The notes under the pieces: generated by a model
What the model was told of the DNA's origin: nothing
Seen by the model: only the letters and a program-made list of their open reading frames with translations
Database searches by the model: none
Translations under genes and position numbers: made by a program
Source of the DNA: Streptomyces sp. NRRL F-4489
GTDB taxonomy: Bacteria > Actinomycetota > Actinomycetes > Streptomycetales > Streptomycetaceae
NCBI RefSeq assembly: GCF_001509485.1
Contig: NZ_LLZI01000046.1
Location: forward strand, 1 to 64,000
Length of the DNA: 64,000 bases
Direction of reading: 5' to 3'
In this document: positions 32,631 to 41,567 of the stretch, piece by piece
Numbering within the stretch: the first letter of the stretch is position 1
Layout: each line of letters starts with the position of its first letter

Positions 32631-33296
32631 TCAGTCGCCGGGGCCCAGGACGATGCCCCGGCGCGCGTAGACGCGGTCCAGCGTCTCCCAGGGGACGTGG
32701 GCGAACTCCTGGGAGCGGCCGGGCAGTCCGGACGGGTTGTGGACCACGATCGCGTCCGGCGTGACCCCGACGGCCAGCACGAGGTGGCCGCCCCGGTGCG
32801 GTGGGGCCGGGTCGGCGTCCCGGATGGACGGGTGGACGGAGAGCAGCACCAACTGCCCGGCGCGCAGCAGGGCGGGCAGCCGGGCCGGGGGGAGGTCGGG
32901 CCGGGACCGGGCGGGCAGGCCCCAGCGGCGCTCCACGTAGGCGGCGAACGGGGCGTGGATCAGGCCGTGCAGCCCCTCGGCGTGGCGTACGTAGGCCCCG
33001 GCGGCCAGGCACTCCGCGGCCAGCTCCATGGCGGTGGGCGCGGCGCCGCGCCAGAAGCCGAGCGCCATCCGCAGGCAGGCCACCCCGCACAGCCGCCAGG
33101 ACCACCAGGCGTACTCTTCGGGGTCGTTGGCGCCGTACTCGGCCCAGCGCGGGTCCTCGGCGGCCGGCCGGGACCCGTCCAGGATCGCCGGTACGAGGCC
33201 GGGCGAGGCCCACTGGGAGTGGTAGGGGACGGGGTGGATGACGGTGGACGCGGCAGGGGCGGCGGGCGCGGGCGCGGCCGGGGAGTCGGAGGCCAT
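32631..33296 (-). CDS. C39-like (papain-fold) cysteine peptidase
   Basis: A 221-residue predicted peptidase of the C39_2 type. The catalytic Cys lies in RLCGVACLRMALGF, the His in HRGGHLVLAVGV, and the last residue of the triad (Asn/Asp) in VVHNPSG. SVHPSIRD and GQLVLLSVHP are also typical. There is no signal peptide, unlike many C39-like wall-associated enzymes. The only sensible start is ATG 33296, which overlaps the start region of the divergent gene. A TACCCT sequence seven bases upstream suggests a leaderless transcript. It may cleave peptide bonds in a small peptide or act as a hydrolase/transferase; the target is unknown. Confidence 0.82.
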   Translation of the reverse strand: MASDSPAAPAPAAPAASTVIHPVPYHSQWASPGLVPAILDGSRPAAEDPRWAEYGANDPEEYAWWSWRLCGVACLRMALGFWRGAAPTAMELAAECLAAGAYVRHAEGLHGLIHAPFAAYVERRWGLPARSRPDLPPARLPALLRAGQLVLLSVHPSIRDADPAPPHRGGHLVLAVGVTPDAIVVHNPSGLPGRSQEFAHVPWETLDRVYARRGIVLGPGD

Positions 33297-33297
33297 G

Positions 33298-34065
33298 GTG
33301 CAGGGTAGCGGCGGGGCCGGCGCGGCCCGGCTCATCGAGGAGATCACGCGGTCCGGCGCGCGGTTCGGCGCGACCGCCGGCGGGCTCACCGACGCGCAGG
33401 TGCGCGCCCCCTCCCGGCTCCCCGGCTGGACCCGCGGCCACGTCCTGACCCATGTGGCGCGCAGCCTCGACGTGTACACCTGGCTGCTGGGTCTCGCCCG
33501 GACGGGCGTCGAGCCCGGGCCGCGCGCCGGGAAGGACGAGCTGGCGCGGGCGGTCGCGGACGGGGCGGGGCGCCCGGCGGCGGAGCAGGCCGCGGACGTG
33601 CGAGGGGCGCTGGGGCGGCTCATCGCGGACGCCCGCGCACTGCCCGCCGAAGCGTGGCCCAGGCTGGTCACCGCGCTGGCCGGGTGGGCGCATCCAGCGT
33701 GGTTCACGCTGTTCCGGTGCCTGCGGGAGCTGGAGACCCACCACGTGGACCTGGACGCCGGCTACGGGACGGCGGACTGGCCCGCCGGGTATGTGCTGCG
33801 GGCGCTGGAGACCACCGTTCCGGCGCTGGCGGCGCGGGAGTTCCCGGTGGCCCGGATCGAGGCGGTGGACCTCGGCCGGACCTGGACCGTCACCCCGGGG
33901 GCCGGGCCGGTGGCGGCCGGGCCCGGGCACGCCCTGCTGGCCTGGCTGGCCGGCCGCGCCCCCGGCGCCCCGGTGGCGGTCGGCGGCAACGGCCTCCCGG
34001 TGCCGCCGCCGTGGCCGCTGCCCCCGGTGCCCGGCTGGGGCGGTACCGGGGCCAGCGTCAGCTGA
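33298..34065 (+). CDS. maleylpyruvate isomerase-type (DinB-like) mycothiol-dependent protein
   Basis: A 255-residue protein. The N-terminal DinB-like four-helix bundle contains LIEEITRSGARF, then PSRLPGWTRGHVLTHVARSL with a metal-binding His, and LRELETHHVDLDAGY with further His/Asp ligands. The C-terminal ~70 residues form the small MDMPI_C-type domain (GRTWTVTPG, LLAWLAGRAPG). Members bind a divalent metal and mycothiol. Start GTG 33298 is 5 bases after GGAGG; ATG 33295 is an alternative and would overlap the start of the divergent peptidase. It converges with the metallo-hydrolase gene with an 8-bp overlap. Confidence 0.85.
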   Translation: MQGSGGAGAARLIEEITRSGARFGATAGGLTDAQVRAPSRLPGWTRGHVLTHVARSLDVYTWLLGLARTGVEPGPRAGKDELARAVADGAGRPAAEQAADVRGALGRLIADARALPAEAWPRLVTALAGWAHPAWFTLFRCLRELETHHVDLDAGYGTADWPAGYVLRALETTVPALAAREFPVARIEAVDLGRTWTVTPGAGPVAAGPGHALLAWLAGRAPGAPVAVGGNGLPVPPPWPLPPVPGWGGTGASVS

Positions 34066-34777
34066 GCCCGATCGGCTCCCACACCGACGCGTCGTGCGCG
34101 AAGTGGACGCGGCGCGGGTCGAGGGCGGCGAGCCGGTCGAGCCAGGGGGCGTAGTCCGGGAGCGGCGGGACGGCGCCGTCGAGGGCGGCCCGGCGCGCCA
34201 GTTCACCGGCCGCGTGGTCGGAGGCGGTGTCATGGGCCTGTCCGGCCAGCACCACCGTGCCGCCGTCGGCGCGCCGGACGACCAGCGACTGGTGGCCGTC
34301 GGTGTGCCCGGGGGTCGGGACGACCAGGACGCCCGGCCAGATCTCGGCCTCGCCGGAGAGCTCCTCGTAGACCGCGCCGGGGAAGTCGATCAGGGCGTCG
34401 ACGGTGTAGCCGCCGCGGCGGGCGGTGGCCAGCTCCACGTCCTGGACGACGACGGGCGTGCCGGCGAGGAGGGGGTTGCCGCCGCAGTGGTCGAAGTGCA
34501 GATGGCAGTTGACGACGAGCGCGATGTCCCCGGGGGCCGCGCCGGCGGCGGCCAGCGCCTCCGGGAGCGGGCGGCGCCGGGGCCGGTAGTGGGCCTCGGT
34601 CTCCGGGTCGGCGGCGCCGATGCCGGTGTCGAAGAGGAGCAGCCCCCGCTCGTGCTCCACCAGATAGCCGAGGGCCGGCTCCACCCGGGGCCGCGGGCCG
34701 CCGGTCTCCGACGCGGGCCGGATGAAGTAACCGAAGTCGAGGCGGCGCACCGCCGGCTGCGCTGAGGTCGTCCGCAT
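34058..34777 (-). CDS. metallo-beta-lactamase-fold hydrolase (AHL-lactonase-like)
   Basis: A 239-residue di-zinc hydrolase. The HxHxDH motif is in VNCHLHFDHCGGN, the next His in PTPGHTDGHQSLVV, the bridging acid in VLAGQAHDTAS, and the last His in HFAHDASVW. YLVEHERGLLLFDTGIG is the usual opening strand pair. The pattern is closest to the N-acyl-homoserine lactonase group, though many relatives act on other lactones or esters. ATG 34777 starts MRTTSAQPAVRR. It lies 10 bp after the MFS transporter gene and shares its direction, so the pair may form an operon. Confidence 0.87.
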   Translation of the reverse strand: MRTTSAQPAVRRLDFGYFIRPASETGGPRPRVEPALGYLVEHERGLLLFDTGIGAADPETEAHYRPRRRPLPEALAAAGAAPGDIALVVNCHLHFDHCGGNPLLAGTPVVVQDVELATARRGGYTVDALIDFPGAVYEELSGEAEIWPGVLVVPTPGHTDGHQSLVVRRADGGTVVLAGQAHDTASDHAAGELARRAALDGAVPPLPDYAPWLDRLAALDPRRVHFAHDASVWEPIGLS

Positions 34778-34787
34778 GGCCCCATGA

Positions 34788-36020
34788 TCACCGGTCGGAC
34801 CGGGCGTCCGCAGCCGTTTTCGCGACGGCCCGCCGCCCGCCGTACGACGTCGCCGCGACCGTCGCCAGCGCGGCCAGCGCGAGCGCCGCCCCGGACCACA
34901 GCGCGGACGCCACCGGCAGCGCGTCCACCAGCACACCGCCGGACAGTGCGCCCAGGGCGATGGACACGTTGAACACCGCCACGTAGAGCGCGGACGCGGC
35001 CTCCCCGGCAGCCGGCGCCGCCCGCATCGTCCAGGTCTGGAAGGTGACCGACACCGCCCCGTACCCCAGGCCCCACAGGACCAGCAGCGCCAGCGTGCCC
35101 GCCGTACCGCGGCCGGTCGCGGCCAGCGCCGCCGGCGCCACCGCCAGGACCGCGGCGAGCCCGGCCGCGGTGGCGCGCGGCCGCCGTCCCGCCAGCGCCC
35201 CGGCCGCGAAGTTCCCGCAGATCCCGGCCGCCCCGAACGCCAGCAGCGCGAGCCCCGTCAACTCCTCGGCCGTACCGCGGTCGTGCAGCACCGGCCGGAC
35301 GAAGGTGTACGCCAGGAAGTGCCCGGTCACGACGAGGAACGTCAGCGCCAGCCCGGTGCGCAGGGCCGGGTGGGAGCGCAGCGCCCGGGGCAGGGCGCGC
35401 AGGGTCGGCGCGTGCTCCGGCGGCAGGGCCGGCAGCAGCACGGCCAGCCCCGCCGCGGCCAGCAGGCCCAGCCCGCCGACCGCCGCGAACGCCGCCCGCC
35501 GGCCGGCCAGATCACCGAGCAGCGTGCCTGCGGGCACCCCCAGCACGGACGCGGTCTGCACCCCGGCGAAGATCACCGCGGTGGCGCGCGCCACCCGCCG
35601 CGGCTCCACCATCCGCACCGCGAGACCGCCCGCCAACGACCAGAAACCGCCCACCCCGACCCCGACCAGCACCCGGGCCGCCAGCACCACCGCGAAGTGG
35701 CCGGCCAGCGCGGAGACCAGATTCGCCGCGCCCACCAGGCCGATCAGCAGCACCAGCACCAGCCGCCGGTCCAGCCGCCCGGTGGCCACCGTCACCAGCG
35801 GCGCGGCCACCGCCGCCACCAGCCCCGGCACGGTCACCATCAGTCCGGCGGTGCCTTCCGGGACGGCCAGCGCCGCACCGACCGGGGTGAGCAGCCCGAC
35901 CGGCAGCAACTCCGACGTCATCAGCGCGAAGATGCCCAGCGCGACGGCGAGGACCGCGCCCCACCCGCGGGCCGGGGAACGCTCCCCGAGGAGCGGCGGG
36001 GCGGTGGTGCCGGTGGTCAT
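34788..36020 (-). CDS. MFS drug-efflux transporter
   Basis: A 410-residue, twelve-helix major facilitator. The opening LGIFALMTSELLPVGLLTPV and the motif VLLIGLVGAANLVSALAGHF, followed by ARVLVGVGVGGFWSLAGGL, are those of the DHA1 (AraJ/sugar-efflux/chloramphenicol-type) branch. Motif A is present as ATGRLDRR. A proton-driven exporter of a small molecule is likely. ATG 36020 lies behind a weak ribosome-binding site. It overlaps nothing but is closely followed by the lactonase-like gene. Confidence 0.88.
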   Translation of the reverse strand: MTTGTTAPPLLGERSPARGWGAVLAVALGIFALMTSELLPVGLLTPVGAALAVPEGTAGLMVTVPGLVAAVAAPLVTVATGRLDRRLVLVLLIGLVGAANLVSALAGHFAVVLAARVLVGVGVGGFWSLAGGLAVRMVEPRRVARATAVIFAGVQTASVLGVPAGTLLGDLAGRRAAFAAVGGLGLLAAAGLAVLLPALPPEHAPTLRALPRALRSHPALRTGLALTFLVVTGHFLAYTFVRPVLHDRGTAEELTGLALLAFGAAGICGNFAAGALAGRRPRATAAGLAAVLAVAPAALAATGRGTAGTLALLVLWGLGYGAVSVTFQTWTMRAAPAAGEAASALYVAVFNVSIALGALSGGVLVDALPVASALWSGAALALAALATVAATSYGGRRAVAKTAADARSDR

Positions 36021-36096
36021 GGGGGTGTCCGGTTCCTGGTCGAGGGGCGGGCGCTCGGGTGCCAAGCGGGCATCGGTGCCAACCGGGCGTGGGTGC

Positions 36097-36666
36097 TCAG
36101 CGGGTGCCCGGGACCCGGCGGGTGGTGACGTTCATGCGGTTCCAGGCGTTCGCGGTGAAGATCAGCGCGATCAGCTGGGCCAGCTCCCGCTCGCCGAAGT
36201 GGCGCGCCGCCTCGTCGTAGACGGCGTCCGGAACGCCCTCCGGGAGCCGGGTGACCGCCTCGGCGAGGGCCAGCGCCGCGCGCTCCTTCGCCGTGTAGAC
36301 ACTGGCGTCCTCCCAGGTGGCGAGCTGGTCCAGGCGCTCGGCCCGCTCGCCCGCCGCCCGGGCGTCGGCGAGGTGGTAATCCACGCAGTACGCGCACCCG
36401 TTGACCTGTGCGGTCCGGATCTGTACGAGTTCCAGCAGCACCGGGTCCAGCCCGGCGCGGGCGGCGGTGTCGAGGGCGAGCACGGCCCGGAAGACCTCCG
36501 GGGCGACGCGCGGGAAGTCCATCCGCTGCGGAATCCGCACCGGCTCACCGGCCCCGGTCGTCCCTGCGGCCCCCGCCGCCCCCACTGCCCCATCTGCCTC
36601 GCCGGTCCGAACTGCCACCGCCGCCTGACCTGCCACTGCCGTCCGAACTGTCTCATTCGCTGTCAT
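36097..36666 (-). CDS. AhpD/carboxymuconolactone decarboxylase-family protein
   Basis: A 189-residue protein with the AhpD-like core at ~60-185. The redox CxxC is in VNGCAYCVDYHLADARAAG, preceded by LVQIRTAQ and followed by LALAEAVTRLPEG and LAQLIALIFTANAWNRMNVTTR. The Cys pair with the downstream His indicates peroxidase or adaptor activity rather than lactone decarboxylation. The N-terminal ~45 residues are Ala/Gly-rich and possibly untranslated; a start at MDFPRVAPEVFR is an alternative. It is divergent from a MocR regulator, a pairing repeatedly seen in Streptomyces, so regulation by that protein is likely. Confidence 0.88.
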   Translation of the reverse strand: MTANETVRTAVAGQAAVAVRTGEADGAVGAAGAAGTTGAGEPVRIPQRMDFPRVAPEVFRAVLALDTAARAGLDPVLLELVQIRTAQVNGCAYCVDYHLADARAAGERAERLDQLATWEDASVYTAKERAALALAEAVTRLPEGVPDAVYDEAARHFGERELAQLIALIFTANAWNRMNVTTRRVPGTR

Positions 36667-36713
36667 GACCAGAACGTTAGGCCGCGAATAGCCCCACGGT
36701 ATGGTGCATTTCC

Positions 36714-38213
36714 ATGGCGGATCGTTGGGGCAATTCACGGGTCGATTCCCGGGGGAGCGGTGCGGACGGCGGGGAGCAGGCGCCGGGCGCCGACCTCCAT
36801 CTGGAGCTGGCCGGCCCCGGTTCCAAACGCGACCGGCTGATGCGCGCCCTGCGCGAGGCCATCAGCAGCGGCCGGCTGGCGCCCGGCACCCGGCTGCCCC
36901 CGTACCGAAGCCTCGCCCGTGACCTCGGCATCGCCCCCAATACCGTCGGCGCCGCCTACGGCGAACTGGTCGCCGAGGGCTGGCTGACGGCCCGTCAGGG
37001 CTCCGGTACGCGGGTCGCCCGCCGCGGCACCCCCCTCCCGCGGCAGCGCCCCCACCACACCGCCGCACCGCCCCGGCGGCCGGCCTACGACCTGCTGCCC
37101 ACGTCCCCGGACGCCGCCGCCTTCCCCCGCGCCGACTGGCTGGCCGCCACCCGCCGCGCCCTGGCCGCCGCCCCCCACGACGCCTTCGGCGTGGGCGATC
37201 CGCGCGGCCGGCCCGAACTCCGCGCCCAGCTGGCCGAATACCTCGCCCGCGCCCGCGGCGTCCGCACCGCCCCGCACCGGATCATCGTCGTCGCCGGCGT
37301 CGCCCAGGCGCTGTCCCTGCTCGGCACGGTCCTGCGCGGCCCGGTGGCCGTCGAGTCCTACGGCCTGGAGTTCCACCGCTCACTGCTCGCCGCCGGCGGC
37401 CGCGACCTCGTCCCGCTCGGCGTCGACGCGCACGGCGCCGACATCGCCGCGCTGCCCGCCACCGGCGCGGGCGCCGTCCTGCTCACCCCGGCCCACCAGT
37501 TCCCCACCGGCGGCCCGCTGCACGCCGAGCGCCGCGCCGCCGTCATCGACTGGGCCCGCACCACCGGCGGACTGGTCCTGGAGGACGACTACGACGGCGA
37601 GTTCCGCTACGACCGGGAACCGATCGGCGCCCTTCAAGGACTCGACCCCGACCGCGTGGTCTACCTCGGCTCGGTCAGCAAAAGCCTCTCGCCCGCCCTC
37701 CGCCTCGGCTGGATGGCGGTTCCGGACCACCTCGCCGACGCGCTGACCGCCGCCAAGGGCACCCGCGAACTGTGGGTCGGCTCCGTAAGCCAGCTCACCT
37801 TCGCCGAATTCCTCGCCGCCGGCGCCTACGACCGCCATCTGCGCCGCACCCGCCGCGTCTACCGGCGCCGCCGCGACCAGCTGGTGGCCACCCTCGCCGC
37901 GCACGCCCCGCACCTCACGGTCTCCGGCATCGCCGCCGGACTGCACGCCGTCCTCGACCTGCCGCCCGGCACCGAACCGCAGACCCTCCGCGCCGCCGCC
38001 CGCCTCGGCCTGGCCGTCAACGGCCTGTCCCCTTACCGCCACCCCGGCAGCCCCGTACCCGCCCGCGACGGTCTGGTCCTCGGCTACGGCACCCCGCCCG
38101 AGCACGCCTTCGCGGGGGCGCTGGAGGCGCTGTGCCTGGCGCTGCCGCCGGGGCCGGCCCCGGGGCCGGCCCCGGGGCCGGGGCCGGGCGTGGCGGGGGA
38201 GCGGGGTGCCTGA
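36714..38213 (+). CDS. MocR/PdxR-type regulator (GntR HTH + aminotransferase fold)
   Basis: A 499-residue transcription factor. Residues ~30-100 are a GntR winged helix: LMRALREAISSGRLAPGTRL, PPYRSLARDLGIAPNTVGAAY, LTARQGSGTRV. Residues ~125-485 have the class I aminotransferase fold with PLP motifs: VAVESYGLEF, TPAHQFPTGGPL, LVLEDDYDGEFRYDREP, and the Schiff-base Lys in LGSVSKSLSPALRLGW. MocR proteins sense PLP or amino compounds. The C-terminal PGPAPGPAPGPGPG tail is encoded by GGGGCC-like repeats. The start lies 47 bp from the divergent AhpD-like gene, its probable target. Confidence 0.93.
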   Translation: MADRWGNSRVDSRGSGADGGEQAPGADLHLELAGPGSKRDRLMRALREAISSGRLAPGTRLPPYRSLARDLGIAPNTVGAAYGELVAEGWLTARQGSGTRVARRGTPLPRQRPHHTAAPPRRPAYDLLPTSPDAAAFPRADWLAATRRALAAAPHDAFGVGDPRGRPELRAQLAEYLARARGVRTAPHRIIVVAGVAQALSLLGTVLRGPVAVESYGLEFHRSLLAAGGRDLVPLGVDAHGADIAALPATGAGAVLLTPAHQFPTGGPLHAERRAAVIDWARTTGGLVLEDDYDGEFRYDREPIGALQGLDPDRVVYLGSVSKSLSPALRLGWMAVPDHLADALTAAKGTRELWVGSVSQLTFAEFLAAGAYDRHLRRTRRVYRRRRDQLVATLAAHAPHLTVSGIAAGLHAVLDLPPGTEPQTLRAAARLGLAVNGLSPYRHPGSPVPARDGLVLGYGTPPEHAFAGALEALCLALPPGPAPGPAPGPGPGVAGERGA

Positions 38214-38246
38214 ATCCGGGCGGTGGCAGTTGGCAGCCTGGCCCTC

Positions 38247-38342
38247 GCCCGGTCGTCCCCGCCCGGTCGTCCCCTCCCGGCGCCCCTTACGCCGCTCCCG
38301 AGCCCAGGTGGCCTTCCCCTGGCGCCCGTTACGCCGCTCCCG
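38247..38342. repeat. two nested direct repeats between genes
   Basis: GCCCGGTCGTCCCC occurs at 38247 and 38261. GGCGCCCSTTACGCCGCTCCCG-like 22-mers occur at 38279 and 38321. The DNA fills the gap between the convergent MocR and Nudix genes and looks like local duplication; no function is evident. Confidence 0.7.
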
Positions 38343-38345
38343 CCC

Positions 38346-38906
38346 TCACGTCATCCCCACGCACATCACGTCCAGCCGGTGCGCCGCGGGCGCGCTGATC
38401 GGCAGCTCCGGGCGCCAGACGGTGAGAACCTGCGCGGACGGGGTGAACAGCGGGCCGGGCAGCGCGCCGGGGGAGTGCCACTCCCACCGGTCGACGTGCT
38501 GCGGCTCCGCCGCGTACGGCGTGCCCCGGTGGCGGGTGACCAGGGCCGCCATCGTGATGCGGTTCAGGCCGTGGCCGTGGAGGTCGTCGTGCAGCATCGC
38601 GAAGACCCGGACCTCGTCCGGCTCGGTGACCAGCCCGGTCTCCTCGCGCAGCTCCCGGGCCGCCGCGGCGCGCACGCTCTCACCCGGATCGACCTTGCCG
38701 CCGGGCAGTTCCCACGTGCCCGCGCGGTGCCGGCCGAGCAGCACCCGGCCGTCCGTGTCCAGCACGATGACGCCGACCCCGAACACGGCCTGCGCGTGCG
38801 GCGGCCGATCACCGCGCTGACGGCTCCTCACCTGCCCGTCCGGCGCCCCCGGCAGCGTGCCCGTCGCCGCGCCCGCTTCCGCATCCGGTCGGGTGCCGCT
38901 CCCCAT
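38346..38906 (-). CDS. Nudix hydrolase
   Basis: A 186-residue protein. The Nudix box is complete: GGKVDPGESVRAAAARELRE followed by ETGL, matching GX5EX7REUXEEXGU. The preceding strand VFGVGVIVLDTDGRVLLGRH and the downstream WELPGGK and ITMAALVTRH are typical of MutT-like or ADP-ribose pyrophosphatase-like enzymes. The first ~45 residues are polar and probably disordered. ATG 38906 follows GAGG. The substrate (a nucleoside diphosphate linked to X) is not identifiable. It converges on the MocR gene. Confidence 0.87.
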   Translation of the reverse strand: MGSGTRPDAEAGAATGTLPGAPDGQVRSRQRGDRPPHAQAVFGVGVIVLDTDGRVLLGRHRAGTWELPGGKVDPGESVRAAAARELREETGLVTEPDEVRVFAMLHDDLHGHGLNRITMAALVTRHRGTPYAAEPQHVDRWEWHSPGALPGPLFTPSAQVLTVWRPELPISAPAAHRLDVMCVGMT

Positions 38907-39025
38907 GTCCGTCGCCTCGCCCATCTCCTGTGACCTCTCCACTCCGCGGTGACCTGTCCCGGCCGGCCCCGGGGCCGGCACCACTGTGCCCCACCTTGGC
39001 CCACTCCGGGGGGCCACCCCCTCAT

Positions 39026-39547
39026 TCACGCCGATCCGCGGAGCAGGGTGGCCGGTTCGCACCTCATCCGGTACACCTGACGGGAGCCGCCCTCCGGCCC
39101 CGGCGGGGCGGGCTCGGCGGGGGTGAAGCCGAGGGACTCGTAGAAGCGGCGCGCCCCGCTGGCCTCGGCGCCCGGGTGGTCGCTCCCGAAGGCCACCACC
39201 TCCACCGTGCCCGGCCGGCTGACGAACCGCCGTACCGCGTCCGCCAGCAGCGCCCGGCCCACGCCCCGGCCGCGGCATCCCTCCGCCACCACGAGCCAGT
39301 TGACGCGGTGGCGGTCCGGGCCGGGCGAGCCGGCGGCGGGCGGCCCGAACAGCAGGCCGCCGAGGAGGCCCGGCGCCTCCGGGGACGCGCCGCCGGCGGC
39401 GACCAGCGCCGCGCCGCGGTCGATGTGCCGCTCCACCGCCGCCCGGAAGCCGGGGTCCCCGACCATCGGGCCGAACCACTGCTCGACCTGCCCGGCCAGG
39501 CGGAGGAAGCCCGGCACGTCCTGGTGCACCGCACGTCTGATGATCAC
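39026..39547 (-). CDS. GNAT N-acetyltransferase
   Basis: A 173-residue single-domain acetyltransferase starting at GTG 39547 (VIIRRAVHQDVPGFLRLA). The acetyl-CoA loop is LVVAEGCRGRGVGRALLADA, followed by VEVVAFGSDHPGAEASGARR and FYESLGFTPAEP, the usual closing motif. No ribosome-binding site is obvious. The acceptor is unknown. It is divergent from the ArsB-like transporter gene, with 204 bases between them. Confidence 0.85.
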   Translation of the reverse strand: MIIRRAVHQDVPGFLRLAGQVEQWFGPMVGDPGFRAAVERHIDRGAALVAAGGASPEAPGLLGGLLFGPPAAGSPGPDRHRVNWLVVAEGCRGRGVGRALLADAVRRFVSRPGTVEVVAFGSDHPGAEASGARRFYESLGFTPAEPAPPGPEGGSRQVYRMRCEPATLLRGSA

Positions 39548-39751
39548 CGGGGAAGTGTCCCAGGCGGCGAGCCCGGGCGGCAGTCGGCGGACGTCAGCGG
39601 TCCCACCGGGCCTGGCGCATAACCGACCCGGCCCCCCGCCCCCCCCGCGGGCGCCGCCCGGCGGGTGCCCGGCAGATCCCGAACGCCCGGAAGTTACCGT
39701 TGCCTCCTCCCGCCCCGAGGCGCCCGCCGCCCCCTCCCCAAGGAGCCGATC

Positions 39752-41008
39752 CTGAACACGTCGCTGGCCGAAGCGCTCTCCGCCGGCCTCCTGGTGGCCG
39801 TCCTGGTCTGCGCGGTGGTACGGCCGTGGGGCTGGCCCGAGGCGGCGGTCGCGGTCCCGGCCGCCGCGGTGCTGATCGCCGTCGGCGCGGTCCCGCCGGC
39901 CCACGTCCAGGAGGAGGCCGCGCGGCTCGGCCCGGTGATCGGCTTCCTGGCCGCCGTCCTCGTACTGGCCCAGCTGTGCGACGACGAGGGGCTGTTCCGG
40001 GCGTGCGGCGCCTGGATGGCGCGGTCCGCGCGCGGCCGCCCGCGCCGGCTGCTGACCCAGGTGTTCGTCGTCGCCTCGGCCGTCACCGCCGTCCTCAGCC
40101 TGGACGCCACCGTCGTGCTGCTCACCCCGGTGGTCTTCGCCACCGCCGCGCGCCTGGGGGCCCGCCCCAAACCGCACGTCTACGCCTGCACCCACCTCTC
40201 CAACACCGCGTCCCTGCTGCTGCCGGTCTCCAACCTCACCAACCTCCTCGCGTTCGCCGCCAGCGGCCTGACCTTCACCCGCTTCGCCGCCCTGATGGCG
40301 CTGCCGTGGCTGGCCGCGATCGGTGTCGAGTACGCCGTACTGCGCCGCTTCTTCGCCACCGACCTGGACGCCGGGGCGCCCGTCCCGGCCCCCGCGGAAC
40401 CGCCCCGGCTGCCGCTGTTCGCGCTGGTCACCGTGGCCGGCACGCTGGGCGGTTTCGTCCTGACCTCGGTGCTCGACGTGAACCCGGTGTGGGCGGCGCT
40501 GGCCGGCGCCCTGGTGCTCGCGGTCCGGGCGCTGGTCCAACGCCGCACCACCCCGGCCGCCCTGGTCCGCTCCGCCGCCCCGCTCTTCCTCGCCTTCGTC
40601 CTGGCGCTCGGCATCGTGGTCCGCGCGGTGGTCGACAACGGACTGGCCGCCGGGCTGGCCCACCTCGTCCCGCACAGCGGCTCCCTGCCCGCCCTGCTGG
40701 CCCTGGCCGCGCTCGCCGCCGTCCTGGCGAACGTCATCAACAACCTGCCCGCCACCCTCGTCCTGGTGCCGCTCACCGCCCCCGCCGGGCCCGGCGCCGT
40801 GCTCGCCGTCCTGCTCGGCGTCAACATCGGCCCCAACCTCACCTACGCCGGCTCCCTGGCCACCCTGCTGTGGCGGCGGATCGTCCGCGAGCACGAGACG
40901 GAGGTGGCGCTGGGCGAATTCACCCTGCTCGGCGTGCTCGTGGTACCGGCCGCGCTGGTGCTCGCCGTGGTAGCACTGTGGCTGTCGCTGCACGCCCTCG
41001 GGGGCTGA
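39752..41008 (+). CDS. ArsB/SLC13-type anion transporter
   Basis: A 418-residue membrane protein with about ten helices. Family features: AVLSLDATVVLLTPVVFATA and HLSNTASLLLPVSNLTNLLA, the paired hairpin motifs of the ion transporter superfamily, plus VLANVINNLPATLVLVPL and GVNIGPNLTYAGSLATLLW. These match arsenite/citrate/NhaD-like permeases; the substrate is not certain. The best start is CTG 39752 (read LNTSLAEALSAG), 6 bases after AAGGAG; no ATG or GTG lies in a better place. It is followed after 64 bp by a universal stress protein gene, probably co-transcribed. Confidence 0.85.
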   Translation: MNTSLAEALSAGLLVAVLVCAVVRPWGWPEAAVAVPAAAVLIAVGAVPPAHVQEEAARLGPVIGFLAAVLVLAQLCDDEGLFRACGAWMARSARGRPRRLLTQVFVVASAVTAVLSLDATVVLLTPVVFATAARLGARPKPHVYACTHLSNTASLLLPVSNLTNLLAFAASGLTFTRFAALMALPWLAAIGVEYAVLRRFFATDLDAGAPVPAPAEPPRLPLFALVTVAGTLGGFVLTSVLDVNPVWAALAGALVLAVRALVQRRTTPAALVRSAAPLFLAFVLALGIVVRAVVDNGLAAGLAHLVPHSGSLPALLALAALAAVLANVINNLPATLVLVPLTAPAGPGAVLAVLLGVNIGPNLTYAGSLATLLWRRIVREHETEVALGEFTLLGVLVVPAALVLAVVALWLSLHALGG

Positions 41009-41072
41009 GCACGTGCTCGGGGGCCGTTACAGAGGGCCGCTCTCGGGGGCTGACGAGGGAAGGACCGGCCAC

Positions 41073-41567
41073 GTGACCGTCATCGTCTGGATCGTCGAGG
41101 GCACCTGGCCGGCCTGCGTGGACGCCGCCCGCCGCCACGCCCCCCAAGGCGCCGAGCTGGTGCTGCTGCACGTCTCCGCCCCCGACGCCCCGGCCGCCGC
41201 GCACGGCGCCTACGCCGGACTGCTCGGCCGCGGCCACCGCGAACGCGACCCCGGCACCCGCCTGGAGGACCTGGCCGCCTCCTCCGCCGGGGAACTGCTG
41301 CGCGCCGCCGCCGAACGCCTCGGCCGGCCCTGCACTACGCAGGAGCGCACCGGCCGCCCCGAACGCGCCGTGGTCGCCGCCGCCGAGGGCGCGGACCTGC
41401 TGATCCTCGCCCGCGACGGCGACCGCGCCCACCTCGGCCCGCGCAGCCTGGCCCCGGCCAGCCGCTTCGTGGTCGACCACGCGCCCTGCCCGGTCCTCCT
41501 CGTCTGGCCGGAACCGGCTCCCGACCTGGGCACACTCCCGCCCCCACCACCGCACGAACGGCCGTGA
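41073..41567 (+). CDS. universal stress protein (UspA fold)
   Basis: A 164-residue UspA-like protein. Seen: the opening strand TVIVWIVEG, then GAELVLLHVSAPD, the helix RLEDLAASSAGELLRAAAER, VVAAAEGADLLILARDGD, and the C-terminal VVDHAPCPVLLVWPE. The ATP-binding G-2x-G-9x-G(S/T) loop is poorly preserved (LGPRSLAPASRFVVDHA), so it may not bind ATP. The start is GTG 41073 after AAGGA. It probably forms a unit with the transporter upstream, a pairing seen with other membrane permeases. Confidence 0.82.
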   Translation: MTVIVWIVEGTWPACVDAARRHAPQGAELVLLHVSAPDAPAAAHGAYAGLLGRGHRERDPGTRLEDLAASSAGELLRAAAERLGRPCTTQERTGRPERAVVAAAEGADLLILARDGDRAHLGPRSLAPASRFVVDHAPCPVLLVWPEPAPDLGTLPPPPPHERP

